This document shows positions 34,791 through 43,650 of a stretch of DNA of 49,700 bases, in pieces. Below the pieces are notes generated by a model that had not been told where the DNA came from, did no database searches, and worked only from the letters and a program-made list of their open reading frames with translations. Location: contig JAGCPW010000034.1 in NCBI GenBank assembly GCA_017965495.1, positions 1 through 49,700 on the forward strand, written 5' to 3'. This stretch comes from Eubacterium sp. GTDB lineage: Bacteria > Bacillota > Clostridia > Lachnospirales > Lachnospiraceae. The position numbers were made by a program, and so were the translations under genes. Numbering within the stretch: the first letter of the stretch is position 1; each line of letters begins with the position of its first letter.

Positions 34791-34803
34791 AATATGATAT
34801 ATT
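34775..34803 (+). promoter_or_regulatory. Promoter of the zinc-ribbon protein gene
   Basis: TTGCAC (34775-34780), 17 bases, TATATT (34798-34803). The -35 lies in the queH terminator loop. Leader of about 26 bases with AAGGAG. Confidence 0.6.
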
Positions 34804-34835
34804 TTTTATGATATTTTGAAGGAGAAAAAACTATC

Positions 34836-36431
34836 ATGATTTGTCCTAATTGTGGAAAAGAATGTACAGAAGATGAATATTTTTGTCGTAAATGCGGTAC
34901 AAAAGTAGGCAATTTTCAGTTCGTTTCAAACAATGAAGAAAAAGTTCAAGATGATTACTCGGAGACGAGTGGTTTTAATAATATTGTCGGAGGAATTCCT
35001 GAAAAGGAAATGCCAGAAGATGACCTAGGAAAGACGATTGACACTAGTCACATTTTGGATAACGAAGAAGTGACAGCTAGTTTTAAAGACCCAAGTAAAG
35101 AAAAACCTATTGAACTAGGTTCTGTGGATGATGACTTTGGAATGATTGACGATGATGATCAAGATGCAGGAAAGAACTATGAATCATCAAGCGTGGAGGG
35201 TGTTAAGCCTGAAAAGAAAAAGAAGACTAAGCTCATTGTCATTTGCGTGCTTGCGGCTGTTCTTGTGGCTATACTTGGAACTATAGGCGTTATTTATGCT
35301 ACAAAAACATCTAAGTTTAATAAGTTCTACAGTGCTGGTACTGTGCTTTATAATCAAAAGAATTATTCTGATGCTAGAACTCAGTACATTCAAGCTGCTA
35401 GTAATGCATTCACATCAGGACAAAAGATTAAAGCATACAAAATGGTTTATGCCACAGATGAGATGTTAGGTGGTTACGACAAAGAAGAAATTGCTTACAT
35501 GGAAGCATTAGTGGATTTGGACGATGATAATATTGAGTTTTACAAAAACTTGATAATTCTATATCAGAACAATGGACTTGATTCAAAGATTGGTGAATTG
35601 ATTTCATCAGCACCAAAGGATATACAAGATAAACTAAAAGACTTTGACGGAACTATTCCTACGGTTAACTATCCAGAAGGTAAGTATGCAAAGCCATTAG
35701 AAATAGAACTTTCAGCTACTGATGGTGTAAAGATTTACTATACACTTGATGGATCAAAAGTAGAGGATAGTCAAACACGTAAAGAGTATAAGAAACCATT
35801 CATGCTAAGCGATGAAGGTCAGTACAATTTGCGTGCTGCATCTAAGTCAAAGAACGGCAAATTTAGTAAAGAGTTCCAAGGCAAATATGAATTAGATTTT
35901 GGTAGTGTAAAAGAGCCAAGTGTGAATCTAGATAGTGGAAAGTATACTGAACAAAAGAAAATCAAGGTTACTTGCGATCCAGGTTGTACTATATACTATA
36001 CAAAAGATGGAACTACACCTACAGAAAAGTCAAAGAAATATAAGAAAGCTATAAAGATGCCTAAGGGTACTAGCTTATATTACTTTGTGGCGGTTAATAA
36101 AGATGGAATATCTAGTGGTGTGATAACAAGAGCCTATGATTACTCTCCAGACTTTAGTTTTAGTTATGATGAGGCTTTAAATGCTTTATCGTCTAACTTA
36201 GTTTCGAATAATATATTTGAGAGTAAAGATGGAACATTTAAAAATAAAAATATTGGATATTTAAATTATAAATCTGTTGAAGAGATGGATGGCGCATTCT
36301 ATTACGTAATTCAAGTTGAGATATGTGATAAGAATGGCAAGACTAAATCCACATCGTATTACGGAGTATCTACAGATTCTGGACATGTAGAAAAGGTTAA
36401 TAGGTCCGGAGGCAAGTATTCGATTGAATAA
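34836..36431 (+). CDS. Zinc-ribbon membrane protein with chitobiase-type C-terminal repeats
   Basis: A 531-residue protein that crosses the membrane once. A zinc ribbon lies at the N-terminus (C3, C6, C17, C20 in CPNCGKECTEDEYFCRKCG). An acidic, probably disordered linker follows (residues 30-120). The membrane helix is about residues 131-152 (LIVICVLAAVLVAILGTIG). The outer part starts with a TPR-like helical region (YNQKNYSDARTQYIQAAS). Then come two beta domains of the chitobiase C-terminal type (GVKIYYTLDGSKVEDSQT, and GCTIYYTKDGTTPTEKSKKY), and a final domain I do not recognise. Such proteins are common and uncharacterised in clostridia; an envelope sensing or scaffold role is a guess. 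Zinc inside and sugar-binding-like repeats outside is consistent with signalling. Confidence 0.82.
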   Translation: MICPNCGKECTEDEYFCRKCGTKVGNFQFVSNNEEKVQDDYSETSGFNNIVGGIPEKEMPEDDLGKTIDTSHILDNEEVTASFKDPSKEKPIELGSVDDDFGMIDDDDQDAGKNYESSSVEGVKPEKKKKTKLIVICVLAAVLVAILGTIGVIYATKTSKFNKFYSAGTVLYNQKNYSDARTQYIQAASNAFTSGQKIKAYKMVYATDEMLGGYDKEEIAYMEALVDLDDDNIEFYKNLIILYQNNGLDSKIGELISSAPKDIQDKLKDFDGTIPTVNYPEGKYAKPLEIELSATDGVKIYYTLDGSKVEDSQTRKEYKKPFMLSDEGQYNLRAASKSKNGKFSKEFQGKYELDFGSVKEPSVNLDSGKYTEQKKIKVTCDPGCTIYYTKDGTTPTEKSKKYKKAIKMPKGTSLYYFVAVNKDGISSGVITRAYDYSPDFSFSYDEALNALSSNLVSNNIFESKDGTFKNKNIGYLNYKSVEEMDGAFYYVIQVEICDKNGKTKSTSYYGVSTDSGHVEKVNRSGGKYSIE

Positions 36432-36435
36432 GATT

Positions 36436-36464
36436 AAAATGACGGGTTTTTACCCGTCATTTTT
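36436..36464 (+). terminator. Terminator of the zinc-ribbon protein gene
   Basis: AAAATGACGGGT (36436-36447) with ACCCGTCATTTT (36452-36463), loop TTTT, then a T-run. Confidence 0.9.
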
Positions 36465-36468
36465 GTAT

Positions 36469-36498
36469 AAAAAAAGCTCCTATTTCTAGGAGCTTTTT
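36469..36498. terminator. Terminator of tRNA-Leu (minus strand)
   Basis: AAAAAGCTCCTA (36471-36482) with TAGGAGCTTTTT (36487-36498), loop TTTC. Read on the - strand it begins two bases after the tRNA end and is followed by seven Ts. Confidence 0.9.
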
Positions 36499-36499
36499 G

Positions 36500-36583
36500 T
36501 GCAGGTGGAGGGACTTGAACCCTCATGCCCCGAAGGGCGCTGGATTTTGAATCCAGTGCGTCTGCCAATTCCGCCACACCTGC
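36500..36583 (-). tRNA. tRNA-Leu (anticodon CAA)
   Basis: A class II tRNA of about 84 nt. The acceptor stem is GCAGGTG / CACCTGC. The anticodon stem CTGGA / TCCAG encloses the loop TTCAAAA, giving anticodon CAA (bases 36549..36547), which reads the Leu codon UUG. A long variable arm (CGCCCTTCGGGGCA) and the T loop (GGTTCAAGTCC) are present. CCA is not encoded; after the discriminator the genome reads CA then an A-run. It is transcribed from a near-consensus promoter. Confidence 0.95.
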
Positions 36584-36594
36584 CAGCGAGATAA

Positions 36595-36623
36595 ATTCTA
36601 TCATTTTACGAGTATGTTGTCAA
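36595..36623 (-). promoter_or_regulatory. tRNA-Leu promoter
   Basis: On the - strand a perfect TTGACA (36623..36618), 17 bases, then TAGAAT (36600..36595). This is the strongest housekeeping promoter in the window. Confidence 0.9.
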
Positions 36624-36636
36624 ATATGTTTTATAT

Positions 36637-36666
36637 GCCGTATTTTCTTTAAAATACGGCTTTTTT
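36637..36666 (+). terminator. Terminator-like hairpin with no obvious upstream + strand gene
   Basis: GCCGTATTTT (36637-36646) with AAAATACGGC (36651-36660), loop CTTT, then six Ts. It is oriented for the + strand, but upstream on that strand lie only the previous terminators and the antisense of tRNA-Leu. The 316-base gap 36432-36747 otherwise holds the two terminators, the tRNA and its promoter. Confidence 0.75.
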
Positions 36667-36703
36667 ATTGCTATATCGCATAGAATTTAAGGGTGATTTG
36701 GGG

Positions 36704-36709
36704 TATAAT
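36704..36709 (+). promoter_or_regulatory. Likely -10 box of the copper ATPase-polA operon
   Basis: Perfect TATAAT; the hexamer 17 bases upstream is TAGAAT, a poor -35. Leader of about 32 bases with CGGAG. I see no clear CsoR or CopY operator. Confidence 0.45.
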
Positions 36710-36747
36710 ATAACGGAGTATGTAACTATATAATTCGGAGACAAACA

Positions 36748-38616
36748 ATGAAATTTAGCGTATCAGGAATGGGCTGCGCAGCGTGTGTAAACAGGGTGGA
36801 AAATGCAGTCAAAAATGTTGATGGTGTTACATCTGTAGATGTAAGTCTTCTTACCAATTCTATGGAGGTAGAAGGCAGTTTTTCTAATGCAGATGTTATC
36901 CAGGCAGTAAAAGATGCGGGTTATAAAGCTGATTATCTAGAAGAAGGTAAAAGCATTATTACAGAAGAAAAACACCAGATGTCAAAAGAGACTAAAACTA
37001 TTCTTATTAAGCTTATTGTTTCAATATGTTTGCTAGTTCCTTTAATGGTTGTCTCTATGGGCAACATGTTTTTAAAAGTAACGGACAATTACGTTTTGAT
37101 AGTTGCGATTGAAATAATTTTATCTTTTGCAATTATCTTGATTAACTATAAATATTTCGTTAACGGTTTTAAATCTATTATCCATATGTTTGGAACAATG
37201 GATTTGCTAGTGGCTTTAGGATCTGGAATTACATTTATTTATTCAACTGTAATTGCTATAAAAATTTTCAAAGACCCAAGTCAAGGCGAGCATATGATTC
37301 ACAGTATTTATTTTGAATCAGCCGCTATGATTTTAGTTTTTATAACACTTGGAAAGTTCTTGGAATCTTACGCCAAAGGAAGAACCACTGGCACTATTAA
37401 AGAACTAATCCATCTTGCTCCAAAGACTGCCATTATAGAAGTTAATGGAGAGCAAAAAGAAGTATCTATAACAGAGATTAAGACAGGTGATATTTTCATA
37501 GTTGAACCTGGTAAGAATATTCCAGTAGACGGAGTGATTGTTCATGGCTTAAGTAAAGTGGATGAATCTATGCTTACAGGAGAGTCTGAATTTGTAAATA
37601 AACAGATTGATTCTAAAGTTTATGCTGGAACTAAAAATCACGAGAGACTTATTAAGTGTAGGGCTACAGAAGTAGGTACAGATACTACGCTTGCTAAGAT
37701 TATAGATATGGTAAGCAAAGCTTCGTCATCTAAAGCGCCTATTGCAAGAATTGCAGATAAAGTGGCATCAGTATTTGTTCCAGTCATTTTAGGAATTGCA
37801 GTTATTACATTTATTGTTTGGATGATAGTTTCTAAAGATTTTGAGCAGGCATTAAACTTCGCATTATCTGTAATTGTTATTTCTTGCCCTTGTGCATTAG
37901 GACTTGCTACACCAGTTGCCATTATGGTTGGAAATGGAGTGGCTGCTAGTGTAGGAGCATTATTTAAAAATGCAACAGCACTTGAGATGTCAGGTAAGGC
38001 TAAAAATATTATGCTTGATAAAACTGGAACTATCACTAAAGGTGATGCGCTTTCTGATGTTATAAGAGAAGACAGTGCACAAGCTATCAAAGAATTCAAA
38101 GATATGAATTTATCTGTAACTATGTTATCCGGCGACAAAGAAGAAACAGCCAAATTCTTTGCCGAAGAAGCTGGAGTGGATGATTATGTATCTGAGATGA
38201 AAGCAGATCAAAAAGAAACTGAAGTGGCGAAGAGACTAGATAGCGGAGTAACTGTGATGGTGGGCGATGGTATCAATGATGCACCAGCACTTACAAGAGC
38301 AGATGTGGGAGTAGCCATAGGTTCTGGTACAGATGTGGCAATTGAGTCTGCAGATGTAGTTATAGTTAATGACTCGCTAATGACAGTTTCAAAAGCAATT
38401 AAGATTAGTAAGTTAGTAATTAAAAATATAAAACAGAATTTATTCTGGGCATTTATTTACAATATCATTTGTATTCCAGTGGCAGCTGGAGTTTTCTTCC
38501 AAGCATTTGGCTGGAAACTTACTCCGATGATCGGAGCCTTATGTATGAGTGTATCAAGTGTGTTTGTGATTCTAAATGCTTTAAGACTAAATCTTTTAAA
38601 GAAAAGGTATAAGTAA
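36748..38616 (+). CDS. copA: Copper-type P1B ATPase lacking the nucleotide-binding domain
   Basis: By family this is a Cu+ exporter. Present: one heavy-metal domain with GMGCAAC (residues 7-13), membrane helices, the actuator TGES (277-280), the membrane metal site CPC (380-382), the phosphorylation site DKTGT (Asp424), the hinge GDGINDAP (506-513) and the final helices. Absent: about 110-130 residues between DKTGTITKG (424-432) and the following ALSDVIREDSAQAIKEF (434-450). In full-length CopA this interval is the N-domain with the SEHP motif that binds ATP; here the two flanks are joined in frame. Total length is 622 residues, against roughly 740-800 usual. It may be non-pumping, or a distinct form. 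polA starts on the next base after its stop. Confidence 0.88.
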   Translation: MKFSVSGMGCAACVNRVENAVKNVDGVTSVDVSLLTNSMEVEGSFSNADVIQAVKDAGYKADYLEEGKSIITEEKHQMSKETKTILIKLIVSICLLVPLMVVSMGNMFLKVTDNYVLIVAIEIILSFAIILINYKYFVNGFKSIIHMFGTMDLLVALGSGITFIYSTVIAIKIFKDPSQGEHMIHSIYFESAAMILVFITLGKFLESYAKGRTTGTIKELIHLAPKTAIIEVNGEQKEVSITEIKTGDIFIVEPGKNIPVDGVIVHGLSKVDESMLTGESEFVNKQIDSKVYAGTKNHERLIKCRATEVGTDTTLAKIIDMVSKASSSKAPIARIADKVASVFVPVILGIAVITFIVWMIVSKDFEQALNFALSVIVISCPCALGLATPVAIMVGNGVAASVGALFKNATALEMSGKAKNIMLDKTGTITKGDALSDVIREDSAQAIKEFKDMNLSVTMLSGDKEETAKFFAEEAGVDDYVSEMKADQKETEVAKRLDSGVTVMVGDGINDAPALTRADVGVAIGSGTDVAIESADVVIVNDSLMTVSKAIKISKLVIKNIKQNLFWAFIYNIICIPVAAGVFFQAFGWKLTPMIGALCMSVSSVFVILNALRLNLLKKRYK

Positions 38617-41301
38617 ATGAAAAAGTTAGTATTGATTGACGGACATAGTATTTTGAACAGGGCTTTTTATGGAGTACCTGTATTTACCAATTCAAAAGGA
38701 GTTCACACTAATGCAGTGTATGGATTCCTTAATATTATGTTTAAAATTATTGAACTTCAGAATCCAGATTATTTTGCAGTGGCTTTTGATGTTCATGCTC
38801 CGACATTTAGACATAAGATGTTTGACGATTACAAGGGCACTAGAAAACCTATGCTTCCAGAGTTAAAGGAGCAAGTTCCTTTGATTAAAGAATTGCTTGG
38901 AAAGATGGATATTAAAACTTTGGAACTTGAAGGTTACGAGGCTGATGATATTTTAGGAACAATGGCTGGCCGTGGTGAGAAAGAAGGCTTAGAAGTATCT
39001 GTTATTTCAGGAGATAGAGACTTACTTCAACTAGCTACAGACAAAGTTCAAATTTGTATTCCAAAAACTTCAAAGGGTCAAACTACCGTTGAATATTACA
39101 ATGCAGATGCTGTTAAAGAAAAGTATCATGTTACACCTGCAGAGTTTATTGATGTAAAAGCTTTGATGGGTGATTCATCTGATAATATTCCTGGAGTTCC
39201 TGGTATTGGTGAAAAGGGAGCTACCAATATTATTTCTGAGTTTGGTTCAATTGAAAATGCAAAAGATCACGCAGAAGAAATATCTAACACAAGAAATAAA
39301 AATGCATTTATTGAAAATTATGAACTTGCAGTTCTAAGTAAAGAACTTGCCACTATTGATACTGATTGTCCGGTTGATGCTAAAGTATCAGAGTGTGAGT
39401 TTGGAGATATCTACACCAAAGAAGCTCTTGATATGGTGAAAGAACTCGAGATGAAGAGTATGATATCTCGTTTTGAGAATGTGGATAGCGCTAATGATTT
39501 TGAAGAGAACTTCCAAGTAGTTAGCGATGCTAAAGAGATAGATAAACTTTTTAGCGAGGCAAAGAAGGCAGATAAGATTGGTCTATTTATTTATGAGACA
39601 GATAAGTTAGAAGGACTAGGACTTTGCTTTGGAGATGAGGCATATTATATTAAAACATCTGCAGCTAAGTCAGATGAGAGTTTGGATGATATTTATTCTA
39701 GATTCACTGGTGAAGCAGAAGAATCATCTGAAAGTGATATAAAAACAAAAATCAAAGAACTAGTTCAAACTAAGAAACTAGTTAACAACGATGTTAAGAA
39801 ATATAATAAATATTTAGAAGCAACAAAAGATGATGAAGTGTTTGATGCATCTCTTGCAGCATACCTTCTAAATCCTTTGGCTAACTCTTATGAGTACGAT
39901 GATATAGCAAAGGATTATCTTGGATTATTGCTTCCTGCAGAGGAAGAGATTTTCCCTAAGACCAAGAAGGATGAAACTCCAAGTAGAGAGATAGAAGACA
40001 ATGTTAAGCGTTTTGTTTGTATGAATGCTTATGTTTTATACAACGCAAAAGATAAGTTAGAAGAAGCTTTAAAAGATACTGAGATGTATGATGTTTACAA
40101 AGATATTGAAGTTCCTTTGTCTTTTGCGCTTTATGATATGGAACAAGTTGGCATTCATGTGGATGGAGATGCGCTAAAAGAATACAGCAAAACTCTGCAG
40201 AGTAAGATTTCTGAAATGGAAAAAGAGATTTATGAAGAGGCTGGACATGAGTTTAACATTAACTCGCCTAAACAGCTCGGTGGAATCCTGTTTGGTGAGA
40301 TGGAACTTCCAGGTGGAAAGAAAACTAAGACTGGTTATTCCACATCGGCACAGGTTCTAGAAAAGTTAGAACCAGACTATCCATTTGTTAGAAAGATTTT
40401 AGATTATAGACAATTAACAAAACTAAACAGCACTTATGCTGAAGGTTTGCAAAATTATATAAGTGAAGACGGAAGAATTCATGGAACATTTAATCAGACT
40501 GTAACGGCTACAGGTAGAATTAGTTCAACAGATCCTAACCTTCAAAACATACCTGTTCGTATGGAAATGGGAAGAGAAATTAGAAAAGTATTTGTACCAA
40601 AGGATGGTTGTGTGTTTGTGGATGCAGACTATTCACAAATTGAACTTAGAATCCTAGCAAGTATATCTGATGATAAAAACTTGATTGATGCTTATAAGAA
40701 TTCAAAAGATATTCACGCATCCACAGCTGCACTAGTTTTTGGTGTGAAAGAAGATGAAGTGACTCCGCTCCAAAGAAGAAATGCTAAAGCAGTTAACTTT
40801 GGAATCGTTTATGGTATTAGTTCGTTTGGACTTAGCCAAGATTTATCAATTAGTAAAAAGGAAGCACAGCAATATATAGAAGATTACTTCAAGAGTTATC
40901 CTGGAGTTAAAAAATATCTGGATGAGTCTGTTGAGTTTGCAAAAGAAAATGGATATGCACTCACACTTTATAATAGACGTCGTCCTATACCTGAACTTAA
41001 AGCTGGAAACTTTATTCAGAAACAATTTGGCGAGCGCGCTGCTATGAATTCACCAATTCAAGGTACGGCTGCAGACATTATGAAAATTGCAATGAATAAA
41101 GTGGCTGCAGAGATTAAGGAAAAAGACTTAAAGTCAAAGATTGTTCTTCAGATTCATGATGAGCTTTTGATTGAGGCTTATGAAGATGAAGTGGAAGTAG
41201 TAAAAGAATTGCTTAAGAGAAATATGGAAGAGGCAGCATCACTTAAAGTTCCGTTGGATGTGGATGTAAACACAGGCACTAACTGGAACGATGCGCACTA
41301 A
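38617..41301 (+). CDS. polA: DNA polymerase I
   Basis: Fills gaps and removes primers during replication and repair. The 894 residues have three parts. The 5'-3' exonuclease is at the start (VLIDGHSILNRAFYG, GYEADDILGTMA, MGDSSDNIPGVPGIGEKGA). The middle domain corresponds to the proofreading exonuclease, but the first catalytic motif (DTE) reads IYE in LFIYETDKLEG, so proofreading is probably lost, as in Bst-type enzymes. The polymerase domain carries motifs A (DADYSQIELRIL, about 669), B (RRNAKAVNFGIVYG, about 720) and C (QIHDELLIEA, about 845). It begins with no gap after the copper ATPase, using AAAGG as Shine-Dalgarno, and coaE follows nine bases after it. Confidence 0.97.
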   Translation: MKKLVLIDGHSILNRAFYGVPVFTNSKGVHTNAVYGFLNIMFKIIELQNPDYFAVAFDVHAPTFRHKMFDDYKGTRKPMLPELKEQVPLIKELLGKMDIKTLELEGYEADDILGTMAGRGEKEGLEVSVISGDRDLLQLATDKVQICIPKTSKGQTTVEYYNADAVKEKYHVTPAEFIDVKALMGDSSDNIPGVPGIGEKGATNIISEFGSIENAKDHAEEISNTRNKNAFIENYELAVLSKELATIDTDCPVDAKVSECEFGDIYTKEALDMVKELEMKSMISRFENVDSANDFEENFQVVSDAKEIDKLFSEAKKADKIGLFIYETDKLEGLGLCFGDEAYYIKTSAAKSDESLDDIYSRFTGEAEESSESDIKTKIKELVQTKKLVNNDVKKYNKYLEATKDDEVFDASLAAYLLNPLANSYEYDDIAKDYLGLLLPAEEEIFPKTKKDETPSREIEDNVKRFVCMNAYVLYNAKDKLEEALKDTEMYDVYKDIEVPLSFALYDMEQVGIHVDGDALKEYSKTLQSKISEMEKEIYEEAGHEFNINSPKQLGGILFGEMELPGGKKTKTGYSTSAQVLEKLEPDYPFVRKILDYRQLTKLNSTYAEGLQNYISEDGRIHGTFNQTVTATGRISSTDPNLQNIPVRMEMGREIRKVFVPKDGCVFVDADYSQIELRILASISDDKNLIDAYKNSKDIHASTAALVFGVKEDEVTPLQRRNAKAVNFGIVYGISSFGLSQDLSISKKEAQQYIEDYFKSYPGVKKYLDESVEFAKENGYALTLYNRRRPIPELKAGNFIQKQFGERAAMNSPIQGTAADIMKIAMNKVAAEIKEKDLKSKIVLQIHDELLIEAYEDEVEVVKELLKRNMEEAASLKVPLDVDVNTGTNWNDAH

Positions 41302-41310
41302 GGAGTAAAT

Positions 41311-41889
41311 ATGGTTATTGGAGTAATGGGCGGAATAGGCTCAGGAAAATCAGAAGTATTAAATTATATGGAGACTAAGCACAACGCTGTCATTATTGAG
41401 GCCGACAAAGTAGCACACGACATTTTGCTTAACGATGAGAATGTTAAGAGTCAGGCTAAGAAAATGTTCCCAGATGCATTTGACGGAGATGAACTTAATA
41501 CTGACAAGATGGCTGATATTGTGTTTAATGATCCAAATAAACTTGAGGCGTTAAATGAACTTACACATCCGCCTACTATCAATGCAATTATTGATCAGAT
41601 TACAAAAGCAAAGACAAAGTATGTGGTAGTGGAATCTGCGCTATTCCTAGGAGAGGAAGTAGCGGACTTAACTGATGAACTCTGGTTCATTTACTGCGAT
41701 AAAAAAGAAAGAATTAATCGCTTAGTTAAAACTAGAGGTTATTCAAAAGAAAAAGCAGTTGCTATTATTGCTAATCAACCTAATGATGAAGATTACAATT
41801 CCGCAGCTGATGAATTTATTGACAATACAGGAAGTTTCGATAAAACAATTGAACAAGTAGACTTCGCATTGTCAACAATGGAGTGCTAA
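41311..41889 (+). CDS. coaE: Dephospho-CoA kinase
   Basis: Last step of coenzyme A synthesis: phosphorylates the ribose 3'-OH of dephospho-CoA with ATP. The P-loop is GGIGSGKS (residues 7-14). EADKVAHDILLND and the lid KTRGYSKEKAVAIIANQ are typical. The ribosome site is AAGGAG. It follows polA, a common pairing in Firmicutes. The next gene starts three bases after its end. The 192-residue length is normal. Confidence 0.95.
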   Translation: MVIGVMGGIGSGKSEVLNYMETKHNAVIIEADKVAHDILLNDENVKSQAKKMFPDAFDGDELNTDKMADIVFNDPNKLEALNELTHPPTINAIIDQITKAKTKYVVVESALFLGEEVADLTDELWFIYCDKKERINRLVKTRGYSKEKAVAIIANQPNDEDYNSAADEFIDNTGSFDKTIEQVDFALSTMEC

Positions 41890-41892
41890 TTA

Positions 41893-43650
41893 ATGATACG
41901 AACTATTGCTAGACAGATAAAACAGTATAAGCTAGCTTCAGTGCTAACATCTTTTGGTATGTTAGCAGAAGTGGTGGTGGAAAACTTTATTCCATTATTG
42001 ATGGCTGTAATTATTGATTCCATAAACGATAAAAACATGGAAAAGATAGGAACAACATCCATCATAATGGTTCTTTTAGCTGCAGCTGGATTGTTTACTG
42101 GTGGAATGGGTGCTGTTTTTGGCGCGAAAGCCTCATCTGGACTAGCAAGAAACTTAAGAAAAGCAATGTATGAGAAAATTCAAACTTTCTCATTTTCAAA
42201 TATTGATAAATTTTCAACATCAGGCCTAGTTACTAGAATGACTACTGATGTTACAAATGTACAAAACTCATATCAGATGATTCTTAGAATGTGCGTAAGA
42301 GCACCGGCTAGTATGATTGTGGCTATTGCTCTTGCATTTACTGTTTCACCAAAGATGGCATCTATTTATGTGGTGGCAGTATTAGTTCTAGGTTGTATTA
42401 TTGCAATTATTAGTTTTAGAGCGCACAAATATTTTAAGCAAGTGTTTGAACGCTATGATGATTTAAATGAGAGTGTACAAGAAAATGTTACTGCTATGCG
42501 TGTGGTAAAAGCATATGTGCGTGAAGACTACGAGAAAGGTAAGTTTGGAAAAGCTAGTTATAACATTTACAAAATGTTTGTAAAAGCTGAGACCATTGTT
42601 TCGTTCAACTTCCCGGCTATGCAGGCTACTATGTATGCATGTATTATCGCAATTAGTTGGCTTGGAGCACATTTAATTATTCAGAGTGGAAACACAACAT
42701 TTACTACAGGTAATTTAACTTCGCTTTTGGCATACTGTATGAATATTTTGATGAGTTTAATGATGTTATCATTTGTTCTAGTAATGATTACAATCAGTGC
42801 AGCTAGTGGACATAGAATAGCGGAAGTATTAAATGAAGAGCCTGATATCACAAACGGTGAAGATCCACTATATGTTATTCCAAACGGATCTATCGATTTT
42901 AAAGATGTAGTGTTTAGATATAACGCAAATAGTGAGAAGCCTGTTTTAGATAATATTAATATACATATTGATTCTGGTGAGACTATTGGAATTATGGGTG
43001 GTACAGGTAGTGCCAAGTCTTCGTTCGTTAACTTGATTCCTAGACTTTATGATGTGGAGTCTGGTGAAGTGTTAGTGGGCGAAAGAAATGTAAAAGATTA
43101 TGATTTAGAGACTCTTCGTGAAAAGGTGAGTGTAGTTCTTCAAAAGAATGTATTGTTTAGTGGAACTATTATGGAAAACCTTAAGTGGGGCGATGAGAAT
43201 GCCAGCGATGAAGAGTGTATAGAAGCTGCTAAACTTGCATGTGCTCATGAGTTTGTTATGGAGCGAGAAAAAGGTTATGACACAATGATTGAGCAAGGTG
43301 GCGCCAATGTTTCTGGTGGTCAGCGTCAAAGACTTTGTATCGCTAGAGCTTTAATTAAAAAACCTAAGATTTTGATATTAGATGATAGTACAAGTGCTGT
43401 TGATACTTTGACAGATAGCACTATTAGAAAAGCGTTTAAGGAAAATATTCCTGAAACTACAAAACTTATTATTGCACAAAGAATCTCATCTATTAAAGAT
43501 GCAGATAGAATCATTGTTTTAGATGATGGAAAAATAAATGGAGTAGGAACTCACGAAGAATTACTTGAAAGTAATGATATTTATCGTGAGGTTTATGAAC
43601 AACAGACTAACGACAATGCCGACTTCGATAAGGAAGGAGGCGATGAGTAA
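41893..43650 (+). CDS. Heterodimeric ABC exporter subunit with degenerate ATPase site
   Basis: A half-transporter: six membrane helices (residues 1-310) fused to an ATPase domain (about 335-575). Several catalytic residues are changed. The Walker A is GGTGSAKSS (about 369); the Walker B glutamate is Asp (LILDDSTSAVD); and the switch histidine is Gln (IIAQRISS). The signature VSGGQRQR is intact. In TM287/288, BmrCD and LmrCD-type exporters one subunit carries such a non-hydrolysing site while its own signature completes the active site of the partner. The partner is the next gene, whose start overlaps this stop (TAATG). Substrate unknown; drugs or lipids are typical. Confidence 0.93.
   Translation: MIRTIARQIKQYKLASVLTSFGMLAEVVVENFIPLLMAVIIDSINDKNMEKIGTTSIIMVLLAAAGLFTGGMGAVFGAKASSGLARNLRKAMYEKIQTFSFSNIDKFSTSGLVTRMTTDVTNVQNSYQMILRMCVRAPASMIVAIALAFTVSPKMASIYVVAVLVLGCIIAIISFRAHKYFKQVFERYDDLNESVQENVTAMRVVKAYVREDYEKGKFGKASYNIYKMFVKAETIVSFNFPAMQATMYACIIAISWLGAHLIIQSGNTTFTTGNLTSLLAYCMNILMSLMMLSFVLVMITISAASGHRIAEVLNEEPDITNGEDPLYVIPNGSIDFKDVVFRYNANSEKPVLDNINIHIDSGETIGIMGGTGSAKSSFVNLIPRLYDVESGEVLVGERNVKDYDLETLREKVSVVLQKNVLFSGTIMENLKWGDENASDEECIEAAKLACAHEFVMEREKGYDTMIEQGGANVSGGQRQRLCIARALIKKPKILILDDSTSAVDTLTDSTIRKAFKENIPETTKLIIAQRISSIKDADRIIVLDDGKINGVGTHEELLESNDIYREVYEQQTNDNADFDKEGGDE

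Noticed and set aside
36500-36583. Missing encoded CCA on tRNA-Leu as a sign of a pseudogene
   Set aside because: CCA is often added after transcription in Firmicutes; stems, loops, promoter and terminator are all intact.
38617-41301. Loss of the polA proofreading motif as a novelty
   Set aside because: Inactive 3'-5' exonuclease domains are well known in Firmicute and thermophile Pol I enzymes.
41893-43650. First ABC subunit considered as an inactivated pseudogene because of altered catalytic residues
   Set aside because: The changes are the known degenerate-site pattern of heterodimeric exporters and the partner has the matching signature change.
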